A DNA stretch of 64,000 nucleotides from Lepidostoma basale (taxonomy: Eukaryota > Arthropoda > Insecta > Trichoptera > Lepidostomatidae): the NCBI GenBank assembly GCA_022606425.2, contig JAHDVF020000211.1, forward strand, positions 1,674,001 to 1,738,000. The letters are read 5' to 3'. The notes under the pieces were generated by a model, which had not been told where the DNA came from, did not search any database, and was given only the letters and a program-made list of their open reading frames with translations. Of the stretch, positions 12,086 through 34,800 are shown one piece after another (position 1 is the first letter of the stretch; every line of letters starts with the position of its first letter). A program made the position numbers and the translations under genes.

Positions 12086-12390
12086 TAGTCACCTACGGCT
12101 GTGAGACGTGGTCTCTAACGCAGAGAGAGGAAGGCAGGCTGGCAGGCTCGGCACGGCTCTGTCCTGACATACCTCTCTAGATTCCTCTACGTTCATACAT
12201 TGTAACATGCACGCTCGTCGATTTTTCCGTCTTTGAATGTAGTCGCCTTTTAATAATTGATTAATTTGGCATGTCATGTTTTCCTCGGCGGTCCTCGGCT
12301 TCTTTATGTCACACTGCTCTTATACATTATTAAATCATTATTGTCTTCTATATGTCCAAATCACATAAGTGATCCTTTTAGAGGAGAATA
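12085..12390 (-). mobile_element. (TTAG)n LINE fragment
   Basis: Reads RRACMLQCMNVEESREVCQD on the minus strand; more diverged, and the terminal repeat is missing. Confidence 0.6.
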
Positions 12391-12404
12391 ATTAATACAG
12401 CCAA

Positions 12405-12545
12405 AAACGCCTGTTTTCTAGAAGTTTTATTGTGTTTAATGGGAAGGACATGTATCGCCTTGCTGAGGCATTAAAATTTTTTTGATAATGCCTTAACAAG
12501 GCGAACCATATCATTCTTTTAAGGTATTAAAAAAATTCTAGAATT
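12405..12545. repeat. Family A inverted pair
   Basis: The right arm holds TTGATAAT, then stem GCCTT-AAC-AAGGC and GAAC (12482-12507). Stem II is perfect, but GAAA is changed to GAAC. Confidence 0.5.
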
Positions 12546-12565
12546 AAGACCTTATAATTCATATA

Positions 12566-13085
12566 ACTTACTAACTAACCATCCCGCCGTCTCCCCGAAG
12601 GGGTCGGCAGAAAGAATGGACTGCCACACTTTTCTTTCCTGGCATATTTCTCTCGGTTCCTCATCGTGTCATGCACGCGCGTAGTTTTCTCGGACTCCTC
12701 ACGTGACCGACATTCAATATTTGATTTATTTGATCGTGCCACGTTTTCCTCGGTCTTCCTCTATTTCTGGTTCTATATATATCGTTAATATAAAATTGTT
12801 TTACCATTCTTTCCATATGTCCACATCATCTTAATGATCCTTTCATTATTTTGTTCATAACACCATCATTCGCACCGCATTCACTTCTTATATTTTCATT
12901 CGACACTCTATCATACATAGAGTATCCACACTTTTGTCTAAGAGATCTCATTTCTACTGCAATTATTCTACTTTCATCCTTCTCTTGCCAGTTCCATGCT
13001 TCGCTTCCATACTTAAGGGTCGGTAGAAGAACACCATTGTGCACTGCCATTCTAGCTTTTTGGATAGGTTTTTGTTTGCGATAAT
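12566..13085 (-). mobile_element. (TTAG)n LINE fragment
   Basis: Open frame to GVLLPTLKYGSEAWNWQEKD, tail at 12566-12620 with CCCCGAAGGGG. Confidence 0.8.
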
Positions 13086-13397
13086 TCATATTAATAATTG
13101 AAAATGGAGTTTTACATAATTGTTCGAGAAACGATAAATGGTAAATAGTATGTAATTTCTTAATCAAGCGTAATCGTTTTTCTATCTTAACAGATCTCTT
13201 CCTGACCGTTCTAAAACATTGCTTTTGATTAGCCATTTGTAGCGGTTAAAAATATGTTTTATTTTTAGAATTTTCAATTATGCGGTGTAGACAATATGTA
13301 AAATATAAGAAGCGAATGAAGTGCGAATGAAAGTGTTAATAAAATAATGAATGGGTCATTAACACTTTGACTGCGTAAAAAAATCGCATGCTTTACA

Positions 13398-13870
13398 GAA
13401 CTAACTAACTAACCATCACGCCGTTTCCCCGAAAGGGTAGACAGAAAGAATGGACTGCAACACTTTAATCGATGCTGCACTCCATCCTTCTCTTTTCGCC
13501 AACGCGAGAGACGCGGTGTGATGGGTTGCGAACCTCATCGCCACCAATAGGCATCTCCCGCGCACACTTCGATTATTCAGCGTCTACATAATAAATCTAA
13601 AACAAATTATACAAAATACAATGATACAAAATAAAATAACACATAAAAATAATTTAACACATAATGTTCTTTTAGATGGTGCACTTGTCGTCAGCTGGAC
13701 GATCCGGACATTTGTGTTTATTTAATTTTTTATTCCACTGTTTTCATTTTAATTAGGCACTTAAAACAATCCAACACCAGCAAAAAACTTGAAAATTTGA
13801 TTGAAGAATTTATTCAAATTGTCATTGGAACGAATGAAAAATTTATTTTTACACCTGTCAAAATTGTGAA
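13398..13870 (-). mobile_element. Element N, copy 2
   Basis: The 3' end at 13398 has (CTAA)n and CCATCACGCCGTTTCCCCG. The body carries CCACCAATAGGCATCTCCCG and CACCTGTCAAAATTG at the far end. No ORF. Confidence 0.75.
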
Positions 13871-14054
13871 CCTGAAAAATACCAAACTTTCGAAACCACA
13901 AAATTTTGAAGGATATCTCAGTCCTAAATAACAACAATTGTAGACATGCTGTAGAATATTTGATTGGTAACAATGAAAGCGCCACATGAACACGGCTCCC
14001 GTGACTGACGCGGGGCTACAATTTTCAAATGGACCCGGGAGCCGTGTCCGACGC

Positions 14055-14357
14055 AGCGAACGTGTTAAGATTGTTTGAACACATGGGATGAAATAATGAT
14101 GATAGAATAGTGAAGAAAGTATGTGTAAGCGACGTAAACGGAAGTGGAAATAGGGTAAGAATGAGGAAAATGTGGCACGATCAAATCAATCAAATATTAC
14201 ATGTCAGCCACATAAGGAGTCGATGAAATCGACGTGCGTGCATGAGACGATTAATGAATGTAGAGGAATCAAGAGAAGTGTGTCAGGACCAAACAATGTG
14301 TAGTGGCAAAACAGACGGTGTGGTGGTTAGTTATTTAGTTATTTAGTTAGACAAGAT
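14055..14357 (+). mobile_element. (TTAG)n LINE fragment
   Basis: Plus-strand C-terminal remnant followed by GGTTAGTTATTTAGTTATTT. Confidence 0.65.
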
Positions 14358-14649
14358 TTGAATAAATAGAACAACATTTTGTATTTTTAAAACACTTTTC
14401 TTCGATAAACAAATTTTAATAATAAACAAACACAGAATCGTCACTTATTTATTAAAAAGTGGTGGAGTATTGCCTAAGGGTGGGGAGAAATTTTAACGAA
14501 TTAGGATTTAGGGGGAGGGATAACGGGAACATTTCGAACAGGGGGTTTGAAGTTAAATTTAATTGGTTGTTTATTGTAGTTAATGTCTTTTTTTATTTCT
14601 AAAAATTAAAGGTTTATAAATAATGAAAATGTTATACAAACATTAAATA

Positions 14650-14830
14650 ATAAACTTTTTAAAATATATATTTAGTGAAAATCCACTAATGTTTGTGTCA
14701 TCGACCGGTTTCGGCTCGCTGCCATTTCCTGGGCCATCCATCTGCCAGAAGACGGCAGCGAGCTGCCGAAACCGGTCGAAGACATTAACATTAAAGGATT
14801 TAAACTAAATATACATTAAAAAAAATACTC
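14650..14830. repeat. Family D inverted pair with hammerhead-like core
   Basis: The right-arm core at 14746-14777 (+) reads CAGAAGA, extra C, stem II GGCAGC/GCTGCC, GAAA 14768-14771, palindromic CCGG, then TC. Core position U4 is A, which should impair cleavage. The left arm on the minus strand has GAGCCGAAACCGGTC in a more decayed core. Confidence 0.5.
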
Positions 14831-15049
14831 TCTATATTTACAATGAACTTCGGTCATGAAATATCCAATAAAAAAATTAGTACTTCAAGGTTACTTAATG
14901 TTTGATTTTTATTATAAACATGCAAGTTAGCCATTATCATAGGGTGAACAATATATAAATTCAATCGGTTATTATCGTTCTCCCGATGATGAAGATGTTA
15001 AACCTTCGAAAAGTAAACTCAAAAATGGAAAAAAACAGTATTTTAAATC

Positions 15050-15645
15050 ATAAAAAGTAATCTTTATCTCGTAAGTGTTGAGTGTTACACGAGAGAATTA
15101 AAACACTACTTTCCTTCAAGGTCTTGAATAAAATCGATATATGCAAAACAACCTTTTTATAATTCTCAGAAAGTGACCTACGCTAGTTTCAGATAGCAAA
15201 AACGTGCCGTAATAATCAATCACAAAGACATTGACAAAATAATTTCATTCAAAAAGAAAAGATTTCGGCGAAAAGCTCCAGAGAATTGCCTGACGACCGC
15301 TCGAAAAGTCCAAACAAGCCGTTGCTAAGGGACCCCGACCATCTTGTATTGCTAGAGTAATGGTGCTGTTGACGCTGTAGGGCCGAAGGGTCACTCGATG
15401 ACCTTAGCCGGCCATGGCACTCTAAAAAGGACAAAATATTGTATGTTTTAGCGAAAACGTATTAAAGCGTGACCTCTAGGCGTCGCTTTTTATCAGTTTC
15501 CAGTCGATATAACGAGACCCTGGAAATTGGTTTAGGGTTGCGGTTACTCCTACCTTTCGAAATAAGCACATAGGTTAATCTGACTACGTTTATGAGATTT
15601 ATGATAAACAAGATATTATTTTTTTTATGATTCAATCTTTTAAAC
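15050..15645. other. No gene found
   Basis: Mixed-composition, apparently unique sequence; no recognisable domain. Confidence 0.4.
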
Positions 15646-16000
15646 TTATAACTAACTTACTAACTAACTAACCATCACGCCATTTCCCCGGAGGGGTAGG
15701 CAGAGAGGATGGATCGCCACAATGGCCTGTCCTGGCATACCTCTCGGGATTCCTCTACATTCATACATCGTATCATGCACGCACGTCAATTATTCCGACT
15801 TCGAATGTGGCCGCCTTCTAGTAATATATTAATTTGGTCACGCCATGTTTTCCTCGGTCGTCCTTGGCTTCTTTTCCCACTCACGCTGTTTGTGTACAAC
15901 TTTTTAACCATTCTACTCTCATCCATTCGTTCCATATGTCCGAACCATCTCAGGGATCCTTTTTTAATTTTATTCATGATGCAGTCATCTGCTTTAAAAT
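15645..16000 (-). mobile_element. (TTAG)n LINE fragment
   Basis: Open frame 15786-15977: KKGSLRWFGHMERMDESRMV and GRPRKTWRDQINILLEGGHI. Confidence 0.75.
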
Positions 16001-16010
16001 AATAAAATAA

Positions 16011-16270
16011 TAAAACATTTTGTAATTAACCACGGTATGATTATTATAATTGACGCCAACTAGTTTCGCGTGGATCCAAGCTTCATCAGGACAGTACAAT
16101 AACTACACAAAACCACAAAGTTTATATGTACATATTATTATAAAACATTTTGTAATTAACCACGGTATGATTATTATAATTGACGCCAACTAGTTTCGCT
16201 TGGATCCAAGCTTCATCAGGACAGTACAATAACTACACAAAACCACAAAGTTTATATGTACATATTATTA
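16011..16270 (-). repeat. 130-bp tandem dimer of family C, each unit with a hammerhead-like core
   Basis: Two almost identical units with a 130-bp period. The minus-strand cores lie at 16058-16089 and 16188-16219. The second has a perfect stem II (GCTTG-GATC-CAAGC); the first has one mismatch there. Both have CTGATGA, GAAA, palindromic CTAG and UU. Confidence 0.7.
16188..16219 (-). ncRNA. Best-preserved family C hammerhead-like core
   Basis: On the minus strand: CTGATGA (16213-16219), extra A, 5-bp stem II, GAAA (16194-16197), CTAG (16190-16193), then UU (16188-16189). Stem I can form at least G-C, G-U, C-G and G-U pairs. Confidence 0.6.
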
Positions 16271-16429
16271 TTATGAATTGTGGTGAAATCAGAGGGAAGG
16301 GGGGGGGGGGTGAAAGTAAAAAATGTCGTTTTATTTAATTATTAAATAAATTACGATTTTTAATTTTAAGTACGACACGACGAATAATATCTAACTAATC
16401 TCATTTTTCCAAAAGGATATTTTCTGTGT

Positions 16430-16980
16430 ATCGTTACACAAGTATATCTTGGCATGCTTCTGTCGCCTCCTCAACATTCATACATCGTGTAGTTAAGGAT
16501 TTTTTAAAGAAATAACTTGAAATAAAATAAACATTACAAAAATAATTATTTTATATATACGAAAATATGTATTGTAATTGGTCTGATATAAGCAACTGTT
16601 GAATAAATAAAATATGGTTCCATTAAACCAAGTAGACGTAATAAACCGAACAGCTTGCCAGCCCCCGAGATGTTTTATGCCCCCATTAGCCTTGACGCGG
16701 ACTTGCCGCCGCGACGCCGACGCCTGTCCGTCACGACGCCTTACTCTACTATAAGCACTACTTGTACGTCAGCGCCTGTAAATTTTCACACATTTTCCGG
16801 CGTGAAAATTGACATTGATTTTTAAAGCTTGCCGTATTTTTTAAGTGGAAGAATGCGTATGTGATTTTGGGTTTATTTTTTGTGGGTAAAATAGTCAAAT
16901 TTCAGTGTAATGTATATATGAGTATGTCTCATTTATGAAAAATACATAAATTATGACCACGAGGGCTTAAAAGAAAATAC
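16430..16980. other. No gene found; GC-rich patch 16640-16800
   Basis: A tiny LINE scrap at 16450-16500 (CCTCAACATTCATACATCGT), then a GC-rich patch (ACTTGCCGCCGCGACGCCGA). It could be a 5' exon or promoter of the large gene, but no frame or splice site supports this. Confidence 0.3.
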
Positions 16981-17765
16981 AAAACTGATATGATGTTTTT
17001 GAATAAGAATGAAAACGTCAGTTTTCTAGAAGTTTTATTTTAGTTTATTGTAATGATACGTTTCGCCTTTCTAAATCATTCTCAAAATAAGACATGTGTA
17101 TGCGTTATAAAGGCGAAACATATCAGACCCGTGAACTATAATAAAACATCTAGAAAACAGACGTTTTCGTTCATATTAATTATTTAATATGGAGTTTATA
17201 TCGTTGTGCGAGAAACAATTAATATGATGTTACTTATTGTTTCTTGAACAATTACAACTCAATATTAAATAATTTATATAATTGAAAACGCCTGTCTTCA
17301 AAGAGTTTTTTTTTTTTTATGGAATGACTTGTTTCGCCCTTCTAAGGCATTATTAAATGATAATGCATTAGAATACCTAGGGTGGATAAGGCATTATCAA
17401 ATGTCCGCCCTAGGTATTCTAACGCATTATCATTTGATAATGCCTTAGAAGGGCGAAACATTACATTCCATGAAAAACTTAATAAAACTCCTAGAAGACA
17501 GACGTTTTCATTTATATTAATATGATATTTTTTAATACTAATGAAAATGTCTTGTTTCTAGAAGTTTTATTATGGTTTATGGAAATGACATGTTTCGCCT
17601 TTCAAAGGCACTATCAAAATAAAACGTTTGTTAATAATATATTAGAAAGGCGAAATAAATAAACTTCTAGAAAACAGACGTTTTCATTCGTATTAGATAT
17701 GTAATATGGAGTTTATATCGATGTTCAAGAACCAGTATATATGATGTTATTTGTTATATTTTCAG

Positions 17766-28508
<10,743 letters not shown>

Positions 28509-28675
28509 CTCTAGAGCTAGAGCTAGCTCCAGCCCTGCTCCTCGCCATTGGCGGTTTCATCTCATATTAGAGGTCGCATATCCATTTTTTATTCAAATTG
28601 ATAATTTAAAACACACTGAATCATAAAACGGAAAAAAAAACATTACTTATACGAGCGGAGGATTCCAATTTTAAT

Positions 28676-28795
28676 AAAACTAACTAACCATCACGCTGTT
28701 ACATTGAAGGGGTAGGGAGACCGCCACACCATTCTTTCCTGACATAATTCTTTCGTTTGACTCCTATATGGCCGACATTTCATATTTGATAAGAA
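28676..28795 (-). mobile_element. (TTAG)n LINE 3' fragment
   Basis: Short decayed tail (ACTAACTAACCATCACGCTG), 3' of the large gene. Confidence 0.55.
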
Positions 28796-28809
28796 GGGTT
28801 GTAATTAAA

Positions 28810-29100
28810 AAGTCCATTGTTTTGGCCGAAACACTATGATACTTCAACATTATTACTGTTAAAATTTAAAACACTGTTATAATATCACAATTTCTTTTTA
28901 TTCACCGAGAGTGTCGCGACAGCTGTTTCGCCAACCGATGTTGGCATCATCAGGTGTTACAATTAACTTTATTGTAACACCTAAACACAGTTTATTGTAA
29001 CACCTGATGATGCCAACATCGGTTGGCCAAACAGCTGTCGCGACACTCTCAGTGAATAAAAAGAAATTGTGATATTATAAGTGTTTTAAATTTTAAATGT
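28810..29100. repeat. Family H inverted pair with a near-perfect hammerhead-like core
   Basis: The arms at about 28835-28961 and 28995-29100 are nearly complementary. The left arm carries an apparently complete minus-strand core (28918-28953). The right copy (29004-29039, +) is identical except that GAAA has become CAAA. Confidence 0.7.
28918..28953 (-). ncRNA. Hammerhead-like core, family H
   Basis: CTGATGA (28947-28953), extra T, 6-bp stem II GCCAAC-ATCG-GTTGGC, GAAA (28926-28929), 6-nt palindrome CAGCTG as stem III, then UC. Every canonical core base is present; only the extra T is non-standard. Stem I is short by eye. Confidence 0.65.
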
Positions 29101-29109
29101 AAGAAGGGT

Positions 29110-29612
29110 TGTAGCTCGAAACAAAATAAATAGTGCACTAAAATATATCGACTGAAGTAAATATGGCAGTGCACAATGGAGTTCTAGGATGAAAGTAGGA
29201 TAAATGCCGTAGAAATGAGATCACTAAGAAGAATGTCCGGAAAATAGGGTCTGATAGAATATATAACGATGAAGTAAAAAAGGAATGTGAATGCGTGATA
29301 AATAAAATTATGAAAGCGTCACTAAGGTGGTTTGTACATATGGAACGAAAGGATGAGTGAAGAATAGTTAAAAAGATATATACAAGTAGTGTGAATTGAA
29401 AAATAAGTCGAGGAAGGCCAACGAAGACATGGTATGACCAAATTAATCAATTACTGAAAGGCGGCCATGTGCGAAGTAGGAACAATCGATGAACGTGCAT
29501 GTCACGTGTGAATATAGAAGAGTTATGTCAGGATAGAATAATGTGGCCATCCATCCTCTCTGCCTACTACTCCGGGGAAACGGCGTGATGTTTAGTTAGT
29601 TAGTTTTAATAT
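29110..29612 (+). mobile_element. (TTAG)n LINE fragment, plus strand
   Basis: From ATGGCAGTGCACAATGGAGT to the tail GGCGTGATGTTTAGTTAG. Frame broken. It abuts an opposite-strand fragment at 29612. Confidence 0.65.
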
Positions 29613-30440
29613 TTGATTGATTTGATCAAGCCACATTTTCGTCTGTCTTCCTCTATTTTCTGATCCGTTAACATCGTTAACGTGTCTTTTAAGTATCAGT
29701 TTATACTGTGTCATAGTTCTCTTCTTCTTTTCAGACTATTTTACTCCACTGCTGGATATAGACTTCTTTTAAACTCTTCCAATATTTCCTACCTTGGGTT
29801 ATCTGTTACCATCCACGACCCGTAATTTGGATAATATCACTCGTCCACTTTTTTGTGAACTTTCTTTATCTTTTTTGTTGTTCCAAGTCCTCCATTCCTG
29901 GATTCTGGGTGACCACCTGAGTTCATCCTGACTCGTCACAGTTACTGTGTCTAAACCATCTTAATGAACCTTTCATTATTTTGTTCATAACGCTTTCATT
30001 CGCACTCTATTAACTCATATCTGCATTACACACCCCATCAAATACAGATTTACGACACATTCGTCTAAGACATAGGTTTCCAATATTTTCTGGGCCACCG
30101 CCCCCTTTACAAGAAAAATAAACGTTCAACGCCCCCCTCCCATAAAAGTTATTCCAAAAAAGGGAAAATAATTACAATACACACAATAACAAAATAAACC
30201 AATATTTAAGTTTAATTTGCTTTATTAGTACCTACGTGATTAGCGTTCTTTTTAGACTATATTTTTTTATCTGGCCACGCTCTCTACTTTTTCTGAGTCT
30301 TCTACTGCCCCCTTGAAAGTCTCAAACGCAAACAAGGGGGCGTTATCGCCCACTTTGAGAACCTAGGGTCTAAGAGATCTCATTTGACGACATTTTCATC
30401 CTTCTTTTACCAGTTCCGTGCTCACTTCCATACATAAGGG
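29612..30440 (-). mobile_element. LINE fragments, minus strand, with a nested hAT-like insertion
   Basis: Pieces at 29612-29705 and 29940-30440 belong to the (TTAG)n LINE. 29735-29935 looks like an RTE-type C-terminus. The element at 30071-30367 interrupts the last piece. Confidence 0.6.
30071..30367. mobile_element. hAT-like non-autonomous element with 8-bp duplication
   Basis: Flanked by perfect copies of GTCTAAGA (30063-30070 and 30368-30375). Ends CATAGGTTTCC and GAGAACCTAGG. Inside are C-rich and G-rich subterminal blocks (ACCGCCCCC / GGGGGCGTTATCG). Confidence 0.85.
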
Positions 30441-31194
30441 ATTTGATTACAAGTATAAAAAAACATGGTATTTGTGAATACATGATACTTACAATGAATA
30501 CAAAATTTAAGCTTTTCTATTATTAAAAATAAAAATGTATTTGTTTTTTTTAATATGTTTATTTACTATGTTTAAATATTGTACATTATGTTTATATTTA
30601 TTTTTTCAGGGCAATCTACTCATCAATAGATATTATATGTTTAGGATATCTAGCTGAAACTGTAACTTCTGTATTATATAAATGAAATTATAATCATATT
30701 GCAAAGATGCCATTACTGTGGTAATTGATATCTTCCAAATAGTGTATAGGGCAATAAATGTATTTAAAATATCCTCATAAATTTATTTTAAATATAATAT
30801 AAACATTCCAAGAATGTACAGTATAAAAATATATAAATTGTAAATATATCTTAATTGGTATGTTCAAAATTTAAAAAGAAAACCGTTTTAATATAATGCA
30901 CATTTTAATAATTATAACACTCTAGAAAAACATGTATATCTTAAAATAATTTGTTGAAACTGACGAGTTCAATAAATAATTAAATTGAATACAATGAATT
31001 TGGACATATTATTTTTTAACCTTCTTCCAAACCTTCCATTAAACTCACTTTAGGAAGCAATAAACAACAGAAAAATAATGACCATAAATAACTACAAATC
31101 TAGATATTTTCCCTTTCTTTTAATAAGTTAAGGAATTCTAATACATAAAAAATTAAATAAAAGACAAAGAGTATGGACAATTTATTTTTCTCCC

Positions 31195-31640
31195 ATTTTA
31201 AATTCACTTTCTTCTTCTTCTTCTTCTTCCTCAGCCTATTCCCGTCCACTCATGGACAAAGACCTCCTCCATTCGCTTCCATGTCACTCTGTCCTGTGCA
31301 GACTGCATCCAGGTTATTCCGACGTGTCAGTTCAGATCATCCTTCCATTGTAGTTGCGGTCGCCCTGCACTTCTCTTTGCCGTCCACGGTCTCCAAGTCA
31401 GCAGTCTTCTTGACCACTTTTCGTCTGAGCTTCTGGTTACATGACCTGCCCATTGCCATTTTAGAGTCGCCACCCGCTGGATGATGACAGTGACCTTTGT
31501 TTTTTCTCTAATCGTATCGTTTCTGATTCTGTCTCTTAGGCTTATTCCTACCATGGCTCTTTCCATGGCTCTTTGGGTCACTCGTAGTTTCTCGGCACTT
31601 TGTTTGGACAGTGTAACAGTTTCCAGACCATAAGTACCAA
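31195..31640 (-). mobile_element. RTE-like reverse-transcriptase C-terminal fragment
   Basis: Frame 31327-31581: QRAMERAMVGISLRDRIRND and LKWQWAGHVTRSSDEKWSRR. Downstream of BBS5. Confidence 0.8.
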
Positions 31641-31856
31641 TTCACTTTAAAAGGCGATAAATGCCAGGAAAATACAACAATAAATATGTACGATCTATGT
31701 ATTTTTTCCTTTCTTTTAATATTTATATATAATACATTTTATTAAGGAATTGATACAAATAAAATAAATAGATTACAGAGTCAAACATGTGATTTTTAGA
31801 TCATAAGTGAAACTTTTTTATTGAATAGAAAAGTAACTTTAAAATTAGGTTAGGTT

Positions 31857-34800
31857 CTAGCTCGATGGTAGTACTTCCCAAAGCGACTTGAGTGAGAAAC
31901 CCTGTCTGGGGGGTTCCACTGCAAGGCCCAGGTAGGGGCTGTACACGGGGGCGGCCTCGACTCCGCCTCCCGCCCCCGAGGCGCGCGCCTGTGAGGCCAA
32001 GTATATGGCTGGACCCATCTCTCCTCTTGGCTCTCCGACCTCTTCGATATCATCTTCTGCCACTAGATCTGGACTCGAGTTATATTTCTGTAAAGCAACA
32101 CAATTTTCAACGCATTTAAAATGAATATATTTAATCTATTATCAGACTAGACCACAGATTTCCAAACTTTTCTGGCCCGCCGCCCCCTTTACACGAAGAT
32201 AAATTTCCAACGCCCCCTCTCCCACAAAAGGCGACAGACAAAAAATGGTTGGAAACTTATGGTTAACACGAAATATTATTATAATTACATTGCAACTATT
32301 GAAAATTAAAAAAAAAAAAAAAAAAAATATTTATCGTATATAAATACAAATATTTTTCTTCCTCCCTTTTTTGGCCCGCCGCCCCCTTTACACGAAGATA
32401 AATTTCCAACGCCCCCTCTCCCACAAAAGGCGACAGACAAAAAATGGTTGGAAACTTATGGTTAACACGAAATATTATTATAATTACATTGCAACTATTG
32501 AAAATTAAAAAAAAATAATAATAAAAATATTTATCGTATATAAATACAAATATTTTTCTTCCTCCCCATCCAGAGGAGACCCAGGAACACGCGGATGATT
32601 CAGTGCAATAGCGTCTTACAGAGAAATGGCTTGAGTGAGGGCGATACTCAGAACCGTGCGAGGTACGGCCCGAGAACAAGAAGAGCCGACTCCAACAGTC
32701 AATACAGACGGTGAGTTGGGATAGCGCCAGGAAAAAGATGAAGAAGAGATATATATTTTTAATTTTTAATTCAAACCAAAAAACATAAAATTTCATATCA
32801 TCCAATTTAATGTAGATCTGAATGTAATGGAATCTTTCAGTTCAATTTTCACCCACTTCCCGAACTACCGAAATATGTCAATTTTCGCACGCGTGATAAA
32901 AAATATTACAATATATATAATAACAAAATTAACCAATATTAAAGTTTAATTTGCTCTATTATTGCATGATTAGCGTGTTTTTTTTGTCTTTTTTAGACTA
33001 TATTTTTTTACCTGCCCACGCCCTCACTGTCCCAACTCAACACCCCCTAATTTTCTCTGGGTCTTCTAATGCCCCCCTGAAAGTCTCTCAAACGCCCACC
33101 AGGGGGCGTTATCGCCCACTTTGAGAACCTAGGGATTAGACGAAGCTTGTTTTTTCGAAAATTATTCTCAACAATTCATAATATAACTAACTAACTAACC
33201 ATCACGCCGTCTCCCCGAAAGGGTAGGCAGAAAGAATGGACTGTCACACTTTAACCGATGCGGCACTCCATCCTTCTCTTTTCGCCCCGCGGGAGACGCG
33301 GTGTGATGGGTTACGAACCTCATCGCCACCAATAGGCATCTCCCGCGCACACTTCGATCGTCCAACATCCACAAAATAAATCTAAAACAAATAATATAAA
33401 ATACAATGATATAAAATAAAATAACAAAATAAAAATAATTTAATACAAAATATTATTTTAAGATAGTGCACATTTGTCTATTTAATTTATGTTCCACGAA
33501 TCCACCGTTTTTTTAATTTAGCACATAATGTAATTACACATACATCGTAATGTTTTTCCGATGTTGCTTATGTTGACATGGACGATCCGGACTTTTGTGT
33601 TTATTTAATTTATGTTACACGTATCCACCGTTTTTTAAATTAGCTGTTATATAATTTAATTAATGTTCCACGTATCCACTTTTTTTATTTGGCAGTAATT
33701 AGGCACTTAAAACCAACCAACACCAGCAAGAACTTTAAAAGAATATTGAAGAAATTATTCAAATTGTCATTGGAACAAATGAAAAATTTATTTTTACACC
33801 TGTCAAAATTATTTATATAAACGAAAAAACTTGTATAATTTTGACATCAAAACAGTACAAACGTATTACGTCTCACAATAAACTATTATAAAGTGCGGCA
33901 ACAATCAAATTGACCAAAACAATTCACTTATACACGTAATTTCTCCAAATTCACGGGAGGACCACATGAACCAAACCAAATTTTCAAAATATCATAATAT
34001 ACATTTTAAAATAATAATAATTAAGAAGAAAAATTATATATAGGAAAGATATACGTATGAATGTCAACCGGAAAAATTATCGCATAGTAAAAAGGAACAA
34101 TTATAATAATAAAGTACACGCATCCATTTGATGTCACGATCTCTCTTAGAGCATTTTTGTAGGTATGTGAGAAAATTAATCCTACGTCACAGCTTAACAA
34201 TTTGCATCTACGTTGATCTGCGACTTTCACTAGAGACAGAAGTCCCACCGTAACTTCTACTTCTGCCTCGAAACCCGTCGCCGTTATATCAACACGTTTA
34301 CAACCACGTCCTTTCTCTCTCAGCATCCTGTAGACTGGCAACCTGGCAACACATAAAGGCCCGCGCGTTCTCTCGTTTTGTCACCCAACAGCTCATCAAC
34401 CGCTATTATGTCACTATTGTATCCGTAATACATAGTATACTCGACCCGTGACGTTTATTTCCTCGTACAAACCGAGCTATCCGCAATAATTGCATAATTA
34501 TTATGGATATGAGAGTAAGAATCAAAAGTTTCTTGGGGCGCTCTGACCTGATTAGTCCACGTAAAGTGCACCCCAAACACCGGCTTGTTGGAGTAGACCG
34601 AGTGCAATGCGCTCAGCTCTTGGTGGAGTGGCTGAAGGTTGCCGGGTGGGTCGACACGGAAGCCCAGCACGTACCCTGCGCCCGGCCCCGTTGTCACCAT
34701 CACCAATGCCTCGCCGAACTTAGAGTCGCGGACCTTTACCTGTTCACAGGAAACATCCATATTTTTTTTATGTTTCAATCCTAGGGATTGGTTTTAATCA

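Noticed and set aside
16011..16270. CRISPR-like or satellite array
   Set aside because: Only two direct copies without spacers in a eukaryotic sequence; better described as a tandem dimer of a ribozyme-bearing repeat.
32296..32805. 169-codon minus-strand frame
   Set aside because: Falls inside the hAT-like element and spans its duplicated poly-A/T tracts; low-complexity Phe/Ile content only.
34021..34341. 106-codon minus-strand frame between BBS5 exons 6 and 7
   Set aside because: No resemblance to BBS5, and the flanking exons join in phase without it.
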